Assembly (NCBI GenBank): GCA_041687015.1
Contig: JAWLCT010000003.1
Span: 61,763 to 125,762 of the forward strand
Origin: JALOAT01 sp041687015
Lineage (GTDB): Bacteria > Pseudomonadota > Gammaproteobacteria > Thiohalomonadales > Thiohalomonadaceae
Direction of reading: 5' to 3'
DNA: 64,000 nucleotides
The stretch's first letter is position 1. Each line of letters starts with the position of its first letter. This document shows, piece by piece, positions 52,543 through 60,575 of this stretch. The position numbers were made by a program, and so were the translations under genes. The notes under the pieces are model-generated. The model worked only from the letters and a program-made list of their open reading frames with translations, made no database searches and was not told where the DNA came from.

Positions 52543-53325
52543 ATGGAGGACATCCGGCTGGACGACGACATCCGTGCACTGGGGCCCTGGTTTCATAACC
52601 TGCACCTGCCCGACGGGCGGCAGACGGCACCGGATCACTTTCTGGGTGATTTTCCTGCCTACAAATGGCAGGAAATCGCACCGCTGCTGCCAGCGCAGAT
52701 GGACGACTGGCATGTGCTCGATGTGGGCTGCAACGCGGGTTTCTATAGCATCGAACTGGCAAAACGCGGCGCCCGTGTCACCGCCATCGACGTGAACGAA
52801 CACTATTTGAAACAGGCGCGCTGGTCGGCCACGCAGTTCGGCGTTCTCGATCGCATCGAGCTGCGCCGCATGCAGGTCTATGACCTTGCCCGCTGGCGAA
52901 CGCGATTCGATCTGGTGTTGTTCCTGGGGGTGTTCTATCACCTGCGCTATCCGATGCTCGGCCTGGATATCGTCACGCGGCTCGTGGGCAGGACCATGGT
53001 GTTTCAGACCCTCACCATGCCAGGGACCCGTGTCCATCCCGGCGTCGACGATCTTGCCTTCGAAGCGCGCACGGTAATGACGGAGCAAGGCTGGCCGAAG
53101 ATGGCCTTCATAGAACAACGTCTGGCCAATGACCCGACCAACTGGTGGGCGCCCAACCATGCGGGCGTGCTGGCCATGCTGCGTTCCTGCGGCATGCGTG
53201 TCACCGCCCAGCCGGGTCACGAAGTGTACGTGTGCGAACCCGATCCGGCCAATCCGTCCTGTGTCGACACCTGGAACGCCGAAGAGTATCGCGCCGTGAC
53301 GGGCCTGCACCCGCGCTCCGCATGA
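52543..53325 (+). CDS. Class I SAM-dependent methyltransferase
   Basis: A 260-residue methyltransferase with a strong ribosome-binding site (AAGGAGGTGCC). The SAM site is in HVLDVGCNAGFYSIELAKRG with the acidic residue in VTAIDVNEHYLKQA; FLGVFYHLRYPMLGLDIV follows. The C-terminal part DPTNWWAPNHAGVLAMLRS is typical of a group of methyltransferases that I recall as neighbours of beta-xylosidase-like and phosphatase genes (the TIGR04290/Rta_06860 type). It resembles tRNA wobble-uridine methyltransferases of the CmoB group in its core, but its context argues for a small-molecule or glycan acceptor. It is last in the inositol operon. Confidence 0.8.
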   Translation: MEDIRLDDDIRALGPWFHNLHLPDGRQTAPDHFLGDFPAYKWQEIAPLLPAQMDDWHVLDVGCNAGFYSIELAKRGARVTAIDVNEHYLKQARWSATQFGVLDRIELRRMQVYDLARWRTRFDLVLFLGVFYHLRYPMLGLDIVTRLVGRTMVFQTLTMPGTRVHPGVDDLAFEARTVMTEQGWPKMAFIEQRLANDPTNWWAPNHAGVLAMLRSCGMRVTAQPGHEVYVCEPDPANPSCVDTWNAEEYRAVTGLHPRSA

Positions 53326-53352
53326 GCGTCGGCATCCCTCGTCTTCTCGCGT

Positions 53353-54666
53353 ATGCCTGCGTTTGAAATCGTCGTCGTCGCCGCGCTGATCCTGCTCAAC
53401 GGCTTTTTCGCCATGGCGGAACTGGCGGTCATCTCTTCACGGCGTGCCCGGCTACAAAGCATGGCCGACGGGGGCAGCCGCGGCGCGCGGGCCGCGCTGG
53501 AGTTGCTGAACGACTCCGGACGTTTTTTGTCTTCGGTTCAGATCGGCATCACGCTGGTTGGCATTCTGGCGGGTGCCTATGGCGGCGCGAGTCTGGCGGC
53601 GCCGCTGGGCGAGGTGCTCGCCGGCGTACCGTATCTCGGTCCACACGCCCATGGGATCGCCTTCGCGCTGGTGGTGGCGGTGATCACCTACGGCTCTCTG
53701 GTGGTGGGCGAACTGGTTCCCAAGCAGGTGGCACTGGCGTATGCCGAACCCATTGCCGCCTGGGTTGCGTTGCCTATGCGCCTGCTGGCGCGCGTCGCCT
53801 CACCGCTGGTTCATGTGCTCGATGTGTCGTCGCGGGGCGTCTTGCGGCTGTTCGGCCGCGTGCAAAAGATGCCGACCGTCACAGAAGAAGAAATCAAGAT
53901 GCTCATCGCCGAAGCCACTGAAGCCGGCGTCGTGGAACACGCCGAGCGGCAAATGATCGCCGGCGTGATGCGTCTGGGCGAGATGTCGGTACAGGCCATC
54001 ATGACACCGCGGCCCGACATCGTGTGGGTGGATCTGGATGATGACGTGGAGACCAGTCTGAAGCGGATACGGGAAAGCGGTCACGCGGAGTTCCCGGCCG
54101 CCCGGGGCGACCTCGACGAGCTGATGGGTACGGTGCTCGCCAAGGATGTGCTGCATGCGCGCCTGGCCGGTGGCGACACGCAAGTGGCCTCGGTGGTGCG
54201 TGACCCGCTCATCGTTCCCGAGAGTGCCGATGTGCTGCAACTGGTGGATTTGCTGAAACGCTCTCCCATCCACATGGCGATCGTCATCGATGAATACGGT
54301 ACCGTGCAGGGGCTCGTGACGGCCACGGATGTGCTCGAGGCCATCGTCGGGACTCTGGCAGAGGAGGGGGCCGCGGGCGAACCGGAAATCGTTCAGCGCG
54401 AAGACGGCTCCTGGCTCATGGATGGCGGTGTCGCCATCGAAGAGGTGAAGGACATTCTTGCCCTGAAGACGCTGCCCGACGAAGGTGACTTTCACACACT
54501 GGCCGGTTTTCTGTTGAGCAGAATGGCCCATGTGCCCGGGGCCGGTGAGCACGCAGACTGGGCCGGCTTCCGTTTCGAGGTGGTGGACATGGACGGCAAT
54601 CGCATCGACAAGGTGTTGATCATTCCGCCTGCGGCTTCGCCTCAACCCCGTCATCCGGATGCGTGA
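53353..54666 (+). CDS. CNNM/CorC-type transporter (hemolysin family, DUF21-CBS)
   Basis: A 437-residue membrane protein. The DUF21 domain (about 1-190) has LNGFFAMAELAVISSRRARL, SVQIGITLVGILAGAYGGAS and YGSLVVGELVPKQVALAYAE. Two CBS motifs follow (about 205-335; VQAIMTPRPDIVWVDLD and HMAIVIDEYGTVQGLVTATD), then a CorC_HlyC domain (about 350-430; WLMDGGVAIEEVKDIL, GDFHTLAGFLLSRM). Such proteins act in Mg2+ or Na+ export and divalent cation resistance. It starts 27 bases after the methyltransferase gene without a clear ribosome-binding site. Domain order and length are normal. Confidence 0.92.
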   Translation: MPAFEIVVVAALILLNGFFAMAELAVISSRRARLQSMADGGSRGARAALELLNDSGRFLSSVQIGITLVGILAGAYGGASLAAPLGEVLAGVPYLGPHAHGIAFALVVAVITYGSLVVGELVPKQVALAYAEPIAAWVALPMRLLARVASPLVHVLDVSSRGVLRLFGRVQKMPTVTEEEIKMLIAEATEAGVVEHAERQMIAGVMRLGEMSVQAIMTPRPDIVWVDLDDDVETSLKRIRESGHAEFPAARGDLDELMGTVLAKDVLHARLAGGDTQVASVVRDPLIVPESADVLQLVDLLKRSPIHMAIVIDEYGTVQGLVTATDVLEAIVGTLAEEGAAGEPEIVQREDGSWLMDGGVAIEEVKDILALKTLPDEGDFHTLAGFLLSRMAHVPGAGEHADWAGFRFEVVDMDGNRIDKVLIIPPAASPQPRHPDA

Positions 54667-54801
54667 AATCCGGGAGCTTCGTCAGGCCGAGTCCGCGGAT
54701 TCCGCACACCTCCCGGACCACGGTTCCGTCGCGCACCCATTGGCACGGGGCGCCTTGCCCGGGTGCTCCGGTGCATCTAGCGTTAACGCGCGAGGTGCCC
54801 A

Positions 54802-55872
54802 TTGAGACTGGAAACCGCAACCAACATCCTGCTGTGCCTGCGCTATGGCATCGGCGATCTGGTGATGGAATTGCCGGTGCTCATGAGTCTGCGCGCCGCG
54901 TTGCCGGCGGCGCGTATCACCGGGCTTGGTGCACTTCCGGCCCTGGAGTTGTTGGAAGGCGAGCCCTGGTTGGATACCCGGGTACCCGTTCAGTCCTTCG
55001 GCTATCGTGAATGGGCGGACGGCGGTGATGCATGGCGCAACGCCAGGTTCAGCGAGTGGTTTCGCGCACAGGGGTTCGACACCGTGCTCGATCCCTCCCA
55101 TGCGGTGTTTGGCGTCGGCGCCACGCTCTGGCACGAAGGTGCGGTGCAGATGTTCGATGTCTCCCGCGAACTGCTGGGTCACTGTCTGGCCCGCGGGTTG
55201 GACGGTTATGCCGCGGTGCGGCAATCCATACGCGAGGGCTGGGGTCTGCAGTTCGCCGAGCCAGCGCACCCAAGTCTCACCCTTGCGCCACACGAGCGTG
55301 CCGCCGCTATGGCGTTGCTCGCCGACGCGCCGCCAGGGGATCGGCCATTGGCCGCCGTGGCGAGCGCGGCTTCGTCACATCTCAAGCGCTGGCCGCTGGA
55401 GCGCTTTGCGGCCGTGGCCGAGTATCTGGGCAACGCGGGTTACAGCGTGATCGCCATCGGCGCACCGGAGGAGACCGACGCCGAGCGCGCCGTGCTCGCC
55501 AGCTGCGCCACCTATGTTCAGCCGCAACATCTGCGCGTTACGGCGGCATTGCTGGAGGGCTGTCGTCTTGTCGTTTGCAACGACACCGGCCTCATGCACC
55601 TGGCCGCAGCCGTCGGCTGCGCCGTCGTGCCGGTGTTCGGTCCCACCAGCCCGTCCATTTACGCGCCCCCGGGCGCTATCGCAGTCGGGCTTGCCGCACC
55701 GCCGCCCTGTCGGAGGGAAACGGAATTTGGTCCGCCCGAATGCGTGGTGCAGGGCATGTGCCGCCAGGGCGAGCCGCCCTGCATCGCCCAGATCGGTCCC
55801 GAGCCGGTGTTCGCAGCCATTGATCGCATCACACGCGGAGAACGCGCATGGCAGCCCCCAACCGTGTCCTGA
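54802..55872 (+). CDS. Glycosyltransferase family 9 (heptosyltransferase-like)
   Basis: A 356-residue GT-B protein starting at TTG 54802 with GAGGTG upstream. The N-terminus ILLCLRYGIGDLVMELPVLM is the family's G-D-x-x-x-x-x-P loop, and the donor half has AAVASAASSHLKRWPLERFA and LVVCNDTGLMHLAAAVGCAV followed by FGPTSPSIYAPPG, typical of ADP-heptose:LPS transferases. It probably adds a sugar to lipopolysaccharide core or another envelope glycan. The C-terminus contains a cysteine-rich segment (PPECVVQGMCRQGEPPCI) also seen in some family members. It overlaps the next gene by 25 bases. Confidence 0.85.
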   Translation: MRLETATNILLCLRYGIGDLVMELPVLMSLRAALPAARITGLGALPALELLEGEPWLDTRVPVQSFGYREWADGGDAWRNARFSEWFRAQGFDTVLDPSHAVFGVGATLWHEGAVQMFDVSRELLGHCLARGLDGYAAVRQSIREGWGLQFAEPAHPSLTLAPHERAAAMALLADAPPGDRPLAAVASAASSHLKRWPLERFAAVAEYLGNAGYSVIAIGAPEETDAERAVLASCATYVQPQHLRVTAALLEGCRLVVCNDTGLMHLAAAVGCAVVPVFGPTSPSIYAPPGAIAVGLAAPPPCRRETEFGPPECVVQGMCRQGEPPCIAQIGPEPVFAAIDRITRGERAWQPPTVS

Positions 55873-56555
55873 ACCTGGCGGAAATCGCATCGCCTGCTTT
55901 CCAGCAGGTGCTGGCCCCGATGGAAGCGCTGCTCGCCCGGGAATCGGTTTCCTACCTGCACCCCAGTAAATATTGGGAATATCCGTGGGCGCTGGAGCGT
56001 GCACAGCTGGCACCCGGCGCACGTGTGCTCGATGCCGGCTGCGGCGCGTCGATATTCCCCATTTATCTTGCTGCCCAGGGGTATCAGGTGAGCGCCATCG
56101 ATCTGGCACCGCCGATCGGCCTGGACGCACAGCACGGCTTGCATGTTGACTACCGGCAGGGGGATATCACCGCACTCCCGTGGCCCGACGTCTATTTCGA
56201 TGCCGTGTTCTGCATATCCGTGATTGAGCACCTGGGCCACGAACGGGTCAAGACGGCGCTGGCCGAACTGCGCCGTGTGCTCAGGCCGGGCGGTCGCCTG
56301 TTGCTTACCACCGATTACTATGAGCGGGCCGATGCCCGCCTGTGGTACGAGGGTCCTGGCCAACGTTTTCCGGTGGACTGGGGTTTCTTCGATGAATCGC
56401 TGCTCAAGGCTTTTTTTCTGAACGCGGATGGCTTCCGGGTGGACGGTGAAGTGGACCTGAACGTGGACTGGTCCCGCACCCGGGACGTCATGCGTCGCTT
56501 CCACGGATATCCTTACACCAGCGTGGGTATCACCCTGCAGCGGGAAGATCGCTAA
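55848..56555 (+). CDS. Class I SAM-dependent methyltransferase
   Basis: A 235-residue methyltransferase. The SAM motif is ARVLDAGCGASIFPIYLAAQ with the acidic residue in VSAIDLAPPIGLDA; DAVFCISVIEHLGHERVKTA and LRPGGRLLLTTDYYERAD are the usual post-motifs of the UbiE/Methyltransf_11 group. GGAGAACGCGC precedes ATG 55848, which lies within the end of the GT9 gene, so the pair is translationally coupled. Coupling to a glycosyltransferase suggests methylation of a sugar in the same glycan, possibly as a chain-capping step; this is inference. Confidence 0.83.
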   Translation: MAAPNRVLNLAEIASPAFQQVLAPMEALLARESVSYLHPSKYWEYPWALERAQLAPGARVLDAGCGASIFPIYLAAQGYQVSAIDLAPPIGLDAQHGLHVDYRQGDITALPWPDVYFDAVFCISVIEHLGHERVKTALAELRRVLRPGGRLLLTTDYYERADARLWYEGPGQRFPVDWGFFDESLLKAFFLNADGFRVDGEVDLNVDWSRTRDVMRRFHGYPYTSVGITLQREDR

Positions 56556-56652
56556 ACCAAGGCGAATGTCCTCACCGGTCATTGTGGGCGTGCGTGCCCC
56601 CACATTCCCAACTTTCGTCTATACATAGTGTGACGGACCTAACGGTGTGCAT

Positions 56653-56681
56653 TTGACAGATCGCTGCAGGCCGTCTAACAA
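56653..56681 (+). promoter_or_regulatory. Candidate sigma-70 promoter for the LuxR-usher operon
   Basis: TTGACA (56653-56658) is followed after 17 bases by TAACAA (56676-56681). The -35 is perfect and the spacing is ideal; the -10 matches only three of six positions, including the first two. It lies about 216 bases ahead of the 29-codon ORF. Confidence 0.4.
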
Positions 56682-56817
56682 GCCGTGCCGCTCGCAGGGA
56701 AATGCCAGGGAGTTCAAGCAGGGAGCAGTGGTCGTCACATCGCGCGGTGTCCTCGCGGCTCCGAGCGGCCGGTGTCTTCCGTTCCCCTGAAACCTGAAAC
56801 GTTGTGCGGATGAAAAC

Positions 56818-56838
56818 CATCAGGCGCGCTGCCTGATG
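56818..56838 (+). promoter_or_regulatory. Perfect dyad CATCAGGC-N5-GCCTGATG
   Basis: Arms 56818-56825 and 56831-56838 are exact inverse complements around GCGCT. It could be an operator for the adjacent LuxR-type regulator or an RNA hairpin in the leader. The same half-sites recur ten bases downstream. Confidence 0.5.
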
Positions 56839-56847
56839 ATGCTCATC

Positions 56848-56864
56848 GCCTGAACCTGTCAGGC
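56848..56864 (+). promoter_or_regulatory. Second dyad GCCTGA-N5-TCAGGC
   Basis: Arms 56848-56853 and 56859-56864 are exact inverse complements. They use the same GCCTGA/TCAGGC half-sites as the preceding dyad with the same five-base spacer but in inverted order, which suggests tandem protein sites or competing RNA hairpins. Confidence 0.45.
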
Positions 56865-56897
56865 AAAACAGTCCGGAAGACGGAAAGGAGTACCGGA

Positions 56898-56987
56898 ATG
56901 AGCATTTATTTCCTGTGGGGCCTTGGCGGTGTGCCGCCGGATGATGTCATCCGGTTGGGGCATTTTCTGCAGGGGAAACAGCCATGA
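56898..56987 (+). CDS. 29-codon ORF coupled to the LuxR-type regulator
   Basis: An ATG at 56898 with AAAGGAG eight bases upstream opens a 29-residue frame (MSIYFLWGLGGVPPDDVIRL and eight more residues) that ends TGA 56985-56987, overlapping the regulator's ATG 56984 by four bases. The ribosome-binding site is better than that of the regulator itself. It may be a leader peptide that couples translation, or a small functional peptide with a short hydrophobic start. A perfect 18-base inverted repeat lies inside it. I know no homologue. Confidence 0.5.
   Translation: MSIYFLWGLGGVPPDDVIRLGHFLQGKQP
56937..56954 (+). promoter_or_regulatory. Perfect inverted repeat CCGGATGA-TG-TCATCCGG inside the leader ORF
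   Basis: Eight-base arms 56937-56944 and 56947-56954 flank TG. The repeat sits about 30 bases ahead of the regulator's start codon, so as RNA it could affect ribosome access, and as DNA it could bind a dimeric protein. Confidence 0.45.
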
Positions 56988-57979
56988 CGCATGAAGCCGT
57001 GCCTCTGTTTTCTGCCAATGAACGACGCCACTCGATGACACGGGGCGTTCTTCAACGCCTGGCAAACCGCATGGCGGCCGCGCGGGTTTATCCGGTGAAG
57101 CGTCTGACCCTTGGTCCGTGTGCCGGCGGCTGTTTCGACGGCGAAAACCTGTTCCGCTGCGACTGCAGTGAAAGCCGAAAAATATTTGCCCTCAGCGCGG
57201 AGGCGGAAGGCACCCGTTTCGACGTGGTGTCATGGCGGGATGCCGAGGGTTACTGGATGTGCGGCCGTCGCGCCAATGAGCGGCGGGCCTATCCCCATTT
57301 GCTGTTTCAGCGTCACCTCGTGGATGCGCCGTTCGTGCCGGACGATGGCGAACACCTGTTGCGCATCCTGCCCGAAACTCTGGATATCCTCGCCTCGAGC
57401 GAAGAGTTGAGCCTGCTGCGCAACAAAATGATCCATATCGGTGAGGTGTTCGAAAGGCTGCCACTACCGTTGATTCTCATCGACGAGCAATTACGCATCC
57501 TGGCGGCCAACGCCATGGGTGTGCAGCTCCTGGAGCGGGATGACGGACTGGGTCTACGCCATGGCATGCTGAAGGTAACACGCGCCGTGGCCAGTCAACT
57601 GGCGGCCGCTGTCGAAGGCGGCGACCACTTGCACCTGGACGTGGTACGGCCCTCGGGTGCCACGCCCTACGTGTTGCGGCTGTTGAGCACGGGTGGTAGC
57701 GATACCGGACAGCCGCTTGCGGCGCTGGTGGTGCGCGACGCGGACGCCATGCCCAAACAGCCGTGTCCCGTGGTAGGCAAGGTGTTCGGGCTGACGCGCG
57801 CCGAGTCGCGACTGGCCCACCAACTGGTTCGCGGCAACAACCTGCTCTCGGCCGCTGGCGAATTGGGTATCACCCAGAATACGGCACGCACGCACATGAA
57901 GCGCATCTACGCCAAGACCGGCGTGCGCCGCCAGGCAGACCTGGTGCGGTTGCTCAGCGGCATGATGACGGAGGTCTGA
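56984..57979 (+). CDS. LuxR-type transcriptional regulator with cysteine cluster
   Basis: A 331-residue regulator. The C-terminal LuxR helix-turn-helix covers about residues 262-325 (GLTRAESRLAHQLVRGNNLL, LGITQNTARTHMKRIYAKTG). A PAS-like region lies near 150-210 (LPLPLILIDEQLRILAANAM). The N-terminal part holds Cys46-x3-Cys50-x8-Cys59-x-Cys61, a possible metal or iron-sulfur site. There is no receiver domain and no membrane segment. It starts within the end of the 29-codon ORF and ends 19 bases before the usher gene, so it is probably the local regulator of this pilus operon. Confidence 0.83.
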   Translation: MTHEAVPLFSANERRHSMTRGVLQRLANRMAAARVYPVKRLTLGPCAGGCFDGENLFRCDCSESRKIFALSAEAEGTRFDVVSWRDAEGYWMCGRRANERRAYPHLLFQRHLVDAPFVPDDGEHLLRILPETLDILASSEELSLLRNKMIHIGEVFERLPLPLILIDEQLRILAANAMGVQLLERDDGLGLRHGMLKVTRAVASQLAAAVEGGDHLHLDVVRPSGATPYVLRLLSTGGSDTGQPLAALVVRDADAMPKQPCPVVGKVFGLTRAESRLAHQLVRGNNLLSAAGELGITQNTARTHMKRIYAKTGVRRQADLVRLLSGMMTEV

Positions 57980-57998
57980 GCATGGGTCGTCGATCGCC

Positions 57999-60506
57999 TT
58001 GCGGAATATCCGTCTTCGGTGGCCGGTCCACGTGAGCGTCTCTTTTCCGGTCGCGGCGCTGCTTGCGGCGTCGGCGTTCATCGTGTCCGCCGCGTACGCC
58101 GGCGACAGCGCTGAGGAGGATGCCGATGCGTTGTTTCGCCGGATCTTCAAGCGTGAGCCGCCGCCTTTGCCCGCGGCGGTGTACCCGATCGTCATCGACG
58201 GAAAAGAGCGCGGCGAGACACGAGTGCAGCTGAAATCGCCTGCCGACAACGTGGAGGTCGAGCCGGACGGGCTCATGGCCGCCTTGGCGCCCATGGTTCG
58301 GCCAGAGGTGCTCGGAGGTCTGCGTGGTGCGGCCCACGACGGTGCGCTTACCCTGGCGGAATTACGACAGGCGGGGCTCGGTGTGCGTTTCGATCGCCAG
58401 TTGCTGGTGCTGCGGGTGGAGCTCCCGCTGTCCTTAAGGGCAGTGCAAACAGTGCGCGCTCGCAGTCGACGGCTGCCGCGCGAACCCGCCGAACTGCAGC
58501 CGCCCGCGCCGCTGAGCGCGCTGCTGAACGTGCGCACCGCGGCCACGTACGTACATGAATCCGACGTCGACGAGCAGGGCTGGCGCCATGCGGTGGCCGG
58601 ATTGAGTGGGGCGGTGCGTTACGCCGATGTGGTTTTCGAGGCCGGTGCCACCTACGACCCCGGGCTGGCGCAAGGGCCGTGGCGACGGGAGGAAACGCGC
58701 TTCACCGTCGACGATCCGACGCGCGCGGTGCGTTATCAGCTGGGGGATGTGCGCAGTTCTTCCGCCGGGTTTCAGAGCCCGCTGGAACTGGGCGGCCTGC
58801 GCATCGGCCGCGAATTTCGGCTCCAGCCTTATGTGGATTTCCGTCCCACCGAACAGCGCGACTTCGAGCTGGTGCGACCCAGTCGTGTCGGCGTGCTGGT
58901 CAACGGTGTGCTGGTGCGGGAATTTTTCCTTCAGCCTGGTCGTTACAACCTGGAGGACATTCCGGTGGTGGCGGAAGCGACCAACAACGTTCAGTTGCGC
59001 ATTGTCGATGACCTGGGCGAAATCCGCCTCATCGATTTCACCTTGTTCAGCGACCTGGAATTGCTGGCCGTGGGCGAGCACGAGTTCGCCTACAGCCTGG
59101 GCGCGGCGCGCGAGATCACCCCGGACGGTTTCGATTACGATACCGAGCGTCCGCTGTTCGCCGCCTTCCACAACCTGGGTTTGTTGGAAGACCTGACGGT
59201 GGGGGCCAACCTGCAGTGGGCGGAGGACCAGCACCTGTTCGGTGTGCATACGGTGTGGGCCAGCCCGGTCGGCTCCTTCCTTCTGGATGCGGCGGTAAGC
59301 GATACCGAGGCGGAGAGCGAAGGTAATGCGTGGCGTGTGGGTTACCGTTGGGCGGAGGTGCCTGGCACGCTTCTTCAGCGCGAGATGGACATCACCGCCA
59401 GCTACACCAGCCGCGGGTTCGCCTCCTTGGGCGATACCACAGCCGACAATGCCACCGCTTACAGCACCCTGGTGCGCTACGGGCAACACCTGGGACCGGC
59501 GATGCGTGTGCAGTTGGGCGCGCAATACCGCAGCGCTCGCGCCCCCACGGATGACAGCTACACGATTACCGCATTCCTGACCCGTCGCATCGGCATGGCA
59601 TCCGTCTCCCTCGGCTTGCAGCATGATCGGCGCGAAGGAGAGGAGGACAACAGTGTCAACCTGTCCTTGCTCATGCCACTGCAAGGCGGTGCGCTGGGGA
59701 TTCAGTACGACAGCCGCTTCAACAGCAAACGCCTCGGCTATAGCCGCTTCGAGGGGCACGGCATCGGCAGCACCGGTATCAACGGCGGCGTGACGCTGGG
59801 GGAAAGCGGCGACGAGGCCACCGGCGCGCTGACCTATATAGGCAATCGCTACACCGCTGGCATCGACCACCGCGCCGACGGTGAAGCGGGCGATACATCG
59901 GAATCGCGCACTTCACTGCAGTTCGGCACGGCCCTGGTCTTTGCGGGAGGCGCGACAGCGCTTGCCCGTCCGGTGGTGGACAGTTTCGCCATCATCGAGC
60001 CGCATCCCGCACTGGCCGACGTGAAGCTGGCCGCCGATCCCATTCGACGGCCCCTGAGCACCGAGGTGTCCTACAACGCAATCGGCGATGCACTCGGGCC
60101 GCCGGTGGTGACCGATCTTCGCAGTTATCTGTACCGCTCTCTTGCCATCGAGGCACCGGATGCGCCCACGGGCATTTCCGCAGCCGGTCAGGTGATCAGC
60201 CTGAAACCGGGTTATCGCAGCGGTTACCGCGTGGTGGTGGGCAGCGCCAACAACGTGAGCGTCACCGGCCGGTTGTTCGACAGTCTCGGCGAGCCGGTGG
60301 TGCTGGGTGTGGGCGAAGTGGTTGGCGATGACGGCGGGACGATTACCTTCTTCACCAATCGCAGCGGACGCTTTTACATCGATCAGCTCGCCGGCGGCGA
60401 ACGCTACCGGCTGCGCGTGAGCGGTGAACAGGCAGGCGAAGCGGAGCTTGCGTTGCCGGGCGATGCCATCGGTCTGCAGCGCATTGATGCAGTCCGGCTT
60501 CACTAG
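57999..60506 (+). CDS. Fimbrial outer-membrane usher, archaic chaperone-usher type
   Basis: An 835-residue usher from TTG 57999. A signal peptide (basic RNIRLRW, then hydrophobic SFPVAALLAASAFIVSAAYA) leads to an N-terminal chaperone-binding domain, a beta-barrel with plug (RVGVLVNGVLVREFFLQPGR, YNLEDIPVVAEATNNVQLRI) and C-terminal domains (FTNRSGRFYIDQLAGGERYR). It forms the secretion pore that assembles pilus subunits. GTG 58032 is an alternative start but would give a signal peptide without basic residues. The spore-coat-U-type pilins nearby place it in the archaic (sigma) group, like Csu pili. Confidence 0.88.
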   Translation: MRNIRLRWPVHVSVSFPVAALLAASAFIVSAAYAGDSAEEDADALFRRIFKREPPPLPAAVYPIVIDGKERGETRVQLKSPADNVEVEPDGLMAALAPMVRPEVLGGLRGAAHDGALTLAELRQAGLGVRFDRQLLVLRVELPLSLRAVQTVRARSRRLPREPAELQPPAPLSALLNVRTAATYVHESDVDEQGWRHAVAGLSGAVRYADVVFEAGATYDPGLAQGPWRREETRFTVDDPTRAVRYQLGDVRSSSAGFQSPLELGGLRIGREFRLQPYVDFRPTEQRDFELVRPSRVGVLVNGVLVREFFLQPGRYNLEDIPVVAEATNNVQLRIVDDLGEIRLIDFTLFSDLELLAVGEHEFAYSLGAAREITPDGFDYDTERPLFAAFHNLGLLEDLTVGANLQWAEDQHLFGVHTVWASPVGSFLLDAAVSDTEAESEGNAWRVGYRWAEVPGTLLQREMDITASYTSRGFASLGDTTADNATAYSTLVRYGQHLGPAMRVQLGAQYRSARAPTDDSYTITAFLTRRIGMASVSLGLQHDRREGEEDNSVNLSLLMPLQGGALGIQYDSRFNSKRLGYSRFEGHGIGSTGINGGVTLGESGDEATGALTYIGNRYTAGIDHRADGEAGDTSESRTSLQFGTALVFAGGATALARPVVDSFAIIEPHPALADVKLAADPIRRPLSTEVSYNAIGDALGPPVVTDLRSYLYRSLAIEAPDAPTGISAAGQVISLKPGYRSGYRVVVGSANNVSVTGRLFDSLGEPVVLGVGEVVGDDGGTITFFTNRSGRFYIDQLAGGERYRLRVSGEQAGEAELALPGDAIGLQRIDAVRLH

Positions 60507-60575
60507 TGGTGCTTCACGCTTGGCGGGCTCTGAAGGCACATCCAAGCGTGAGGCGCGTCATGAGGAGAGGAAGAC

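Larger units (their letters stand above)
56556..56897 (+). promoter_or_regulatory. Leader region upstream of the LuxR-usher operon
   Basis: This 342-base stretch contains no gene. It holds a candidate promoter and two inverted repeats listed separately, sharing TCAGGC/GCCTGA half-sites. Because the half-sites can pair in more than one way, the transcript could form alternative hairpins. It is the only long gap ahead of the regulator-usher-tip genes. Confidence 0.5.

Noticed and set aside
57982..58035. 17-codon ORF between the LuxR-type gene and the usher
   Set aside because: It has an ATG with GGAGG upstream, but it is very short, out of frame with the usher and can be explained by the ribosome-binding site serving the TTG start of the usher; evidence is too thin to list.
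58434..59870. Minus-strand open frame (478 codons) opposite the usher
   Set aside because: It is antisense to the clearly supported usher gene, lacks motifs and has no plausible start region.
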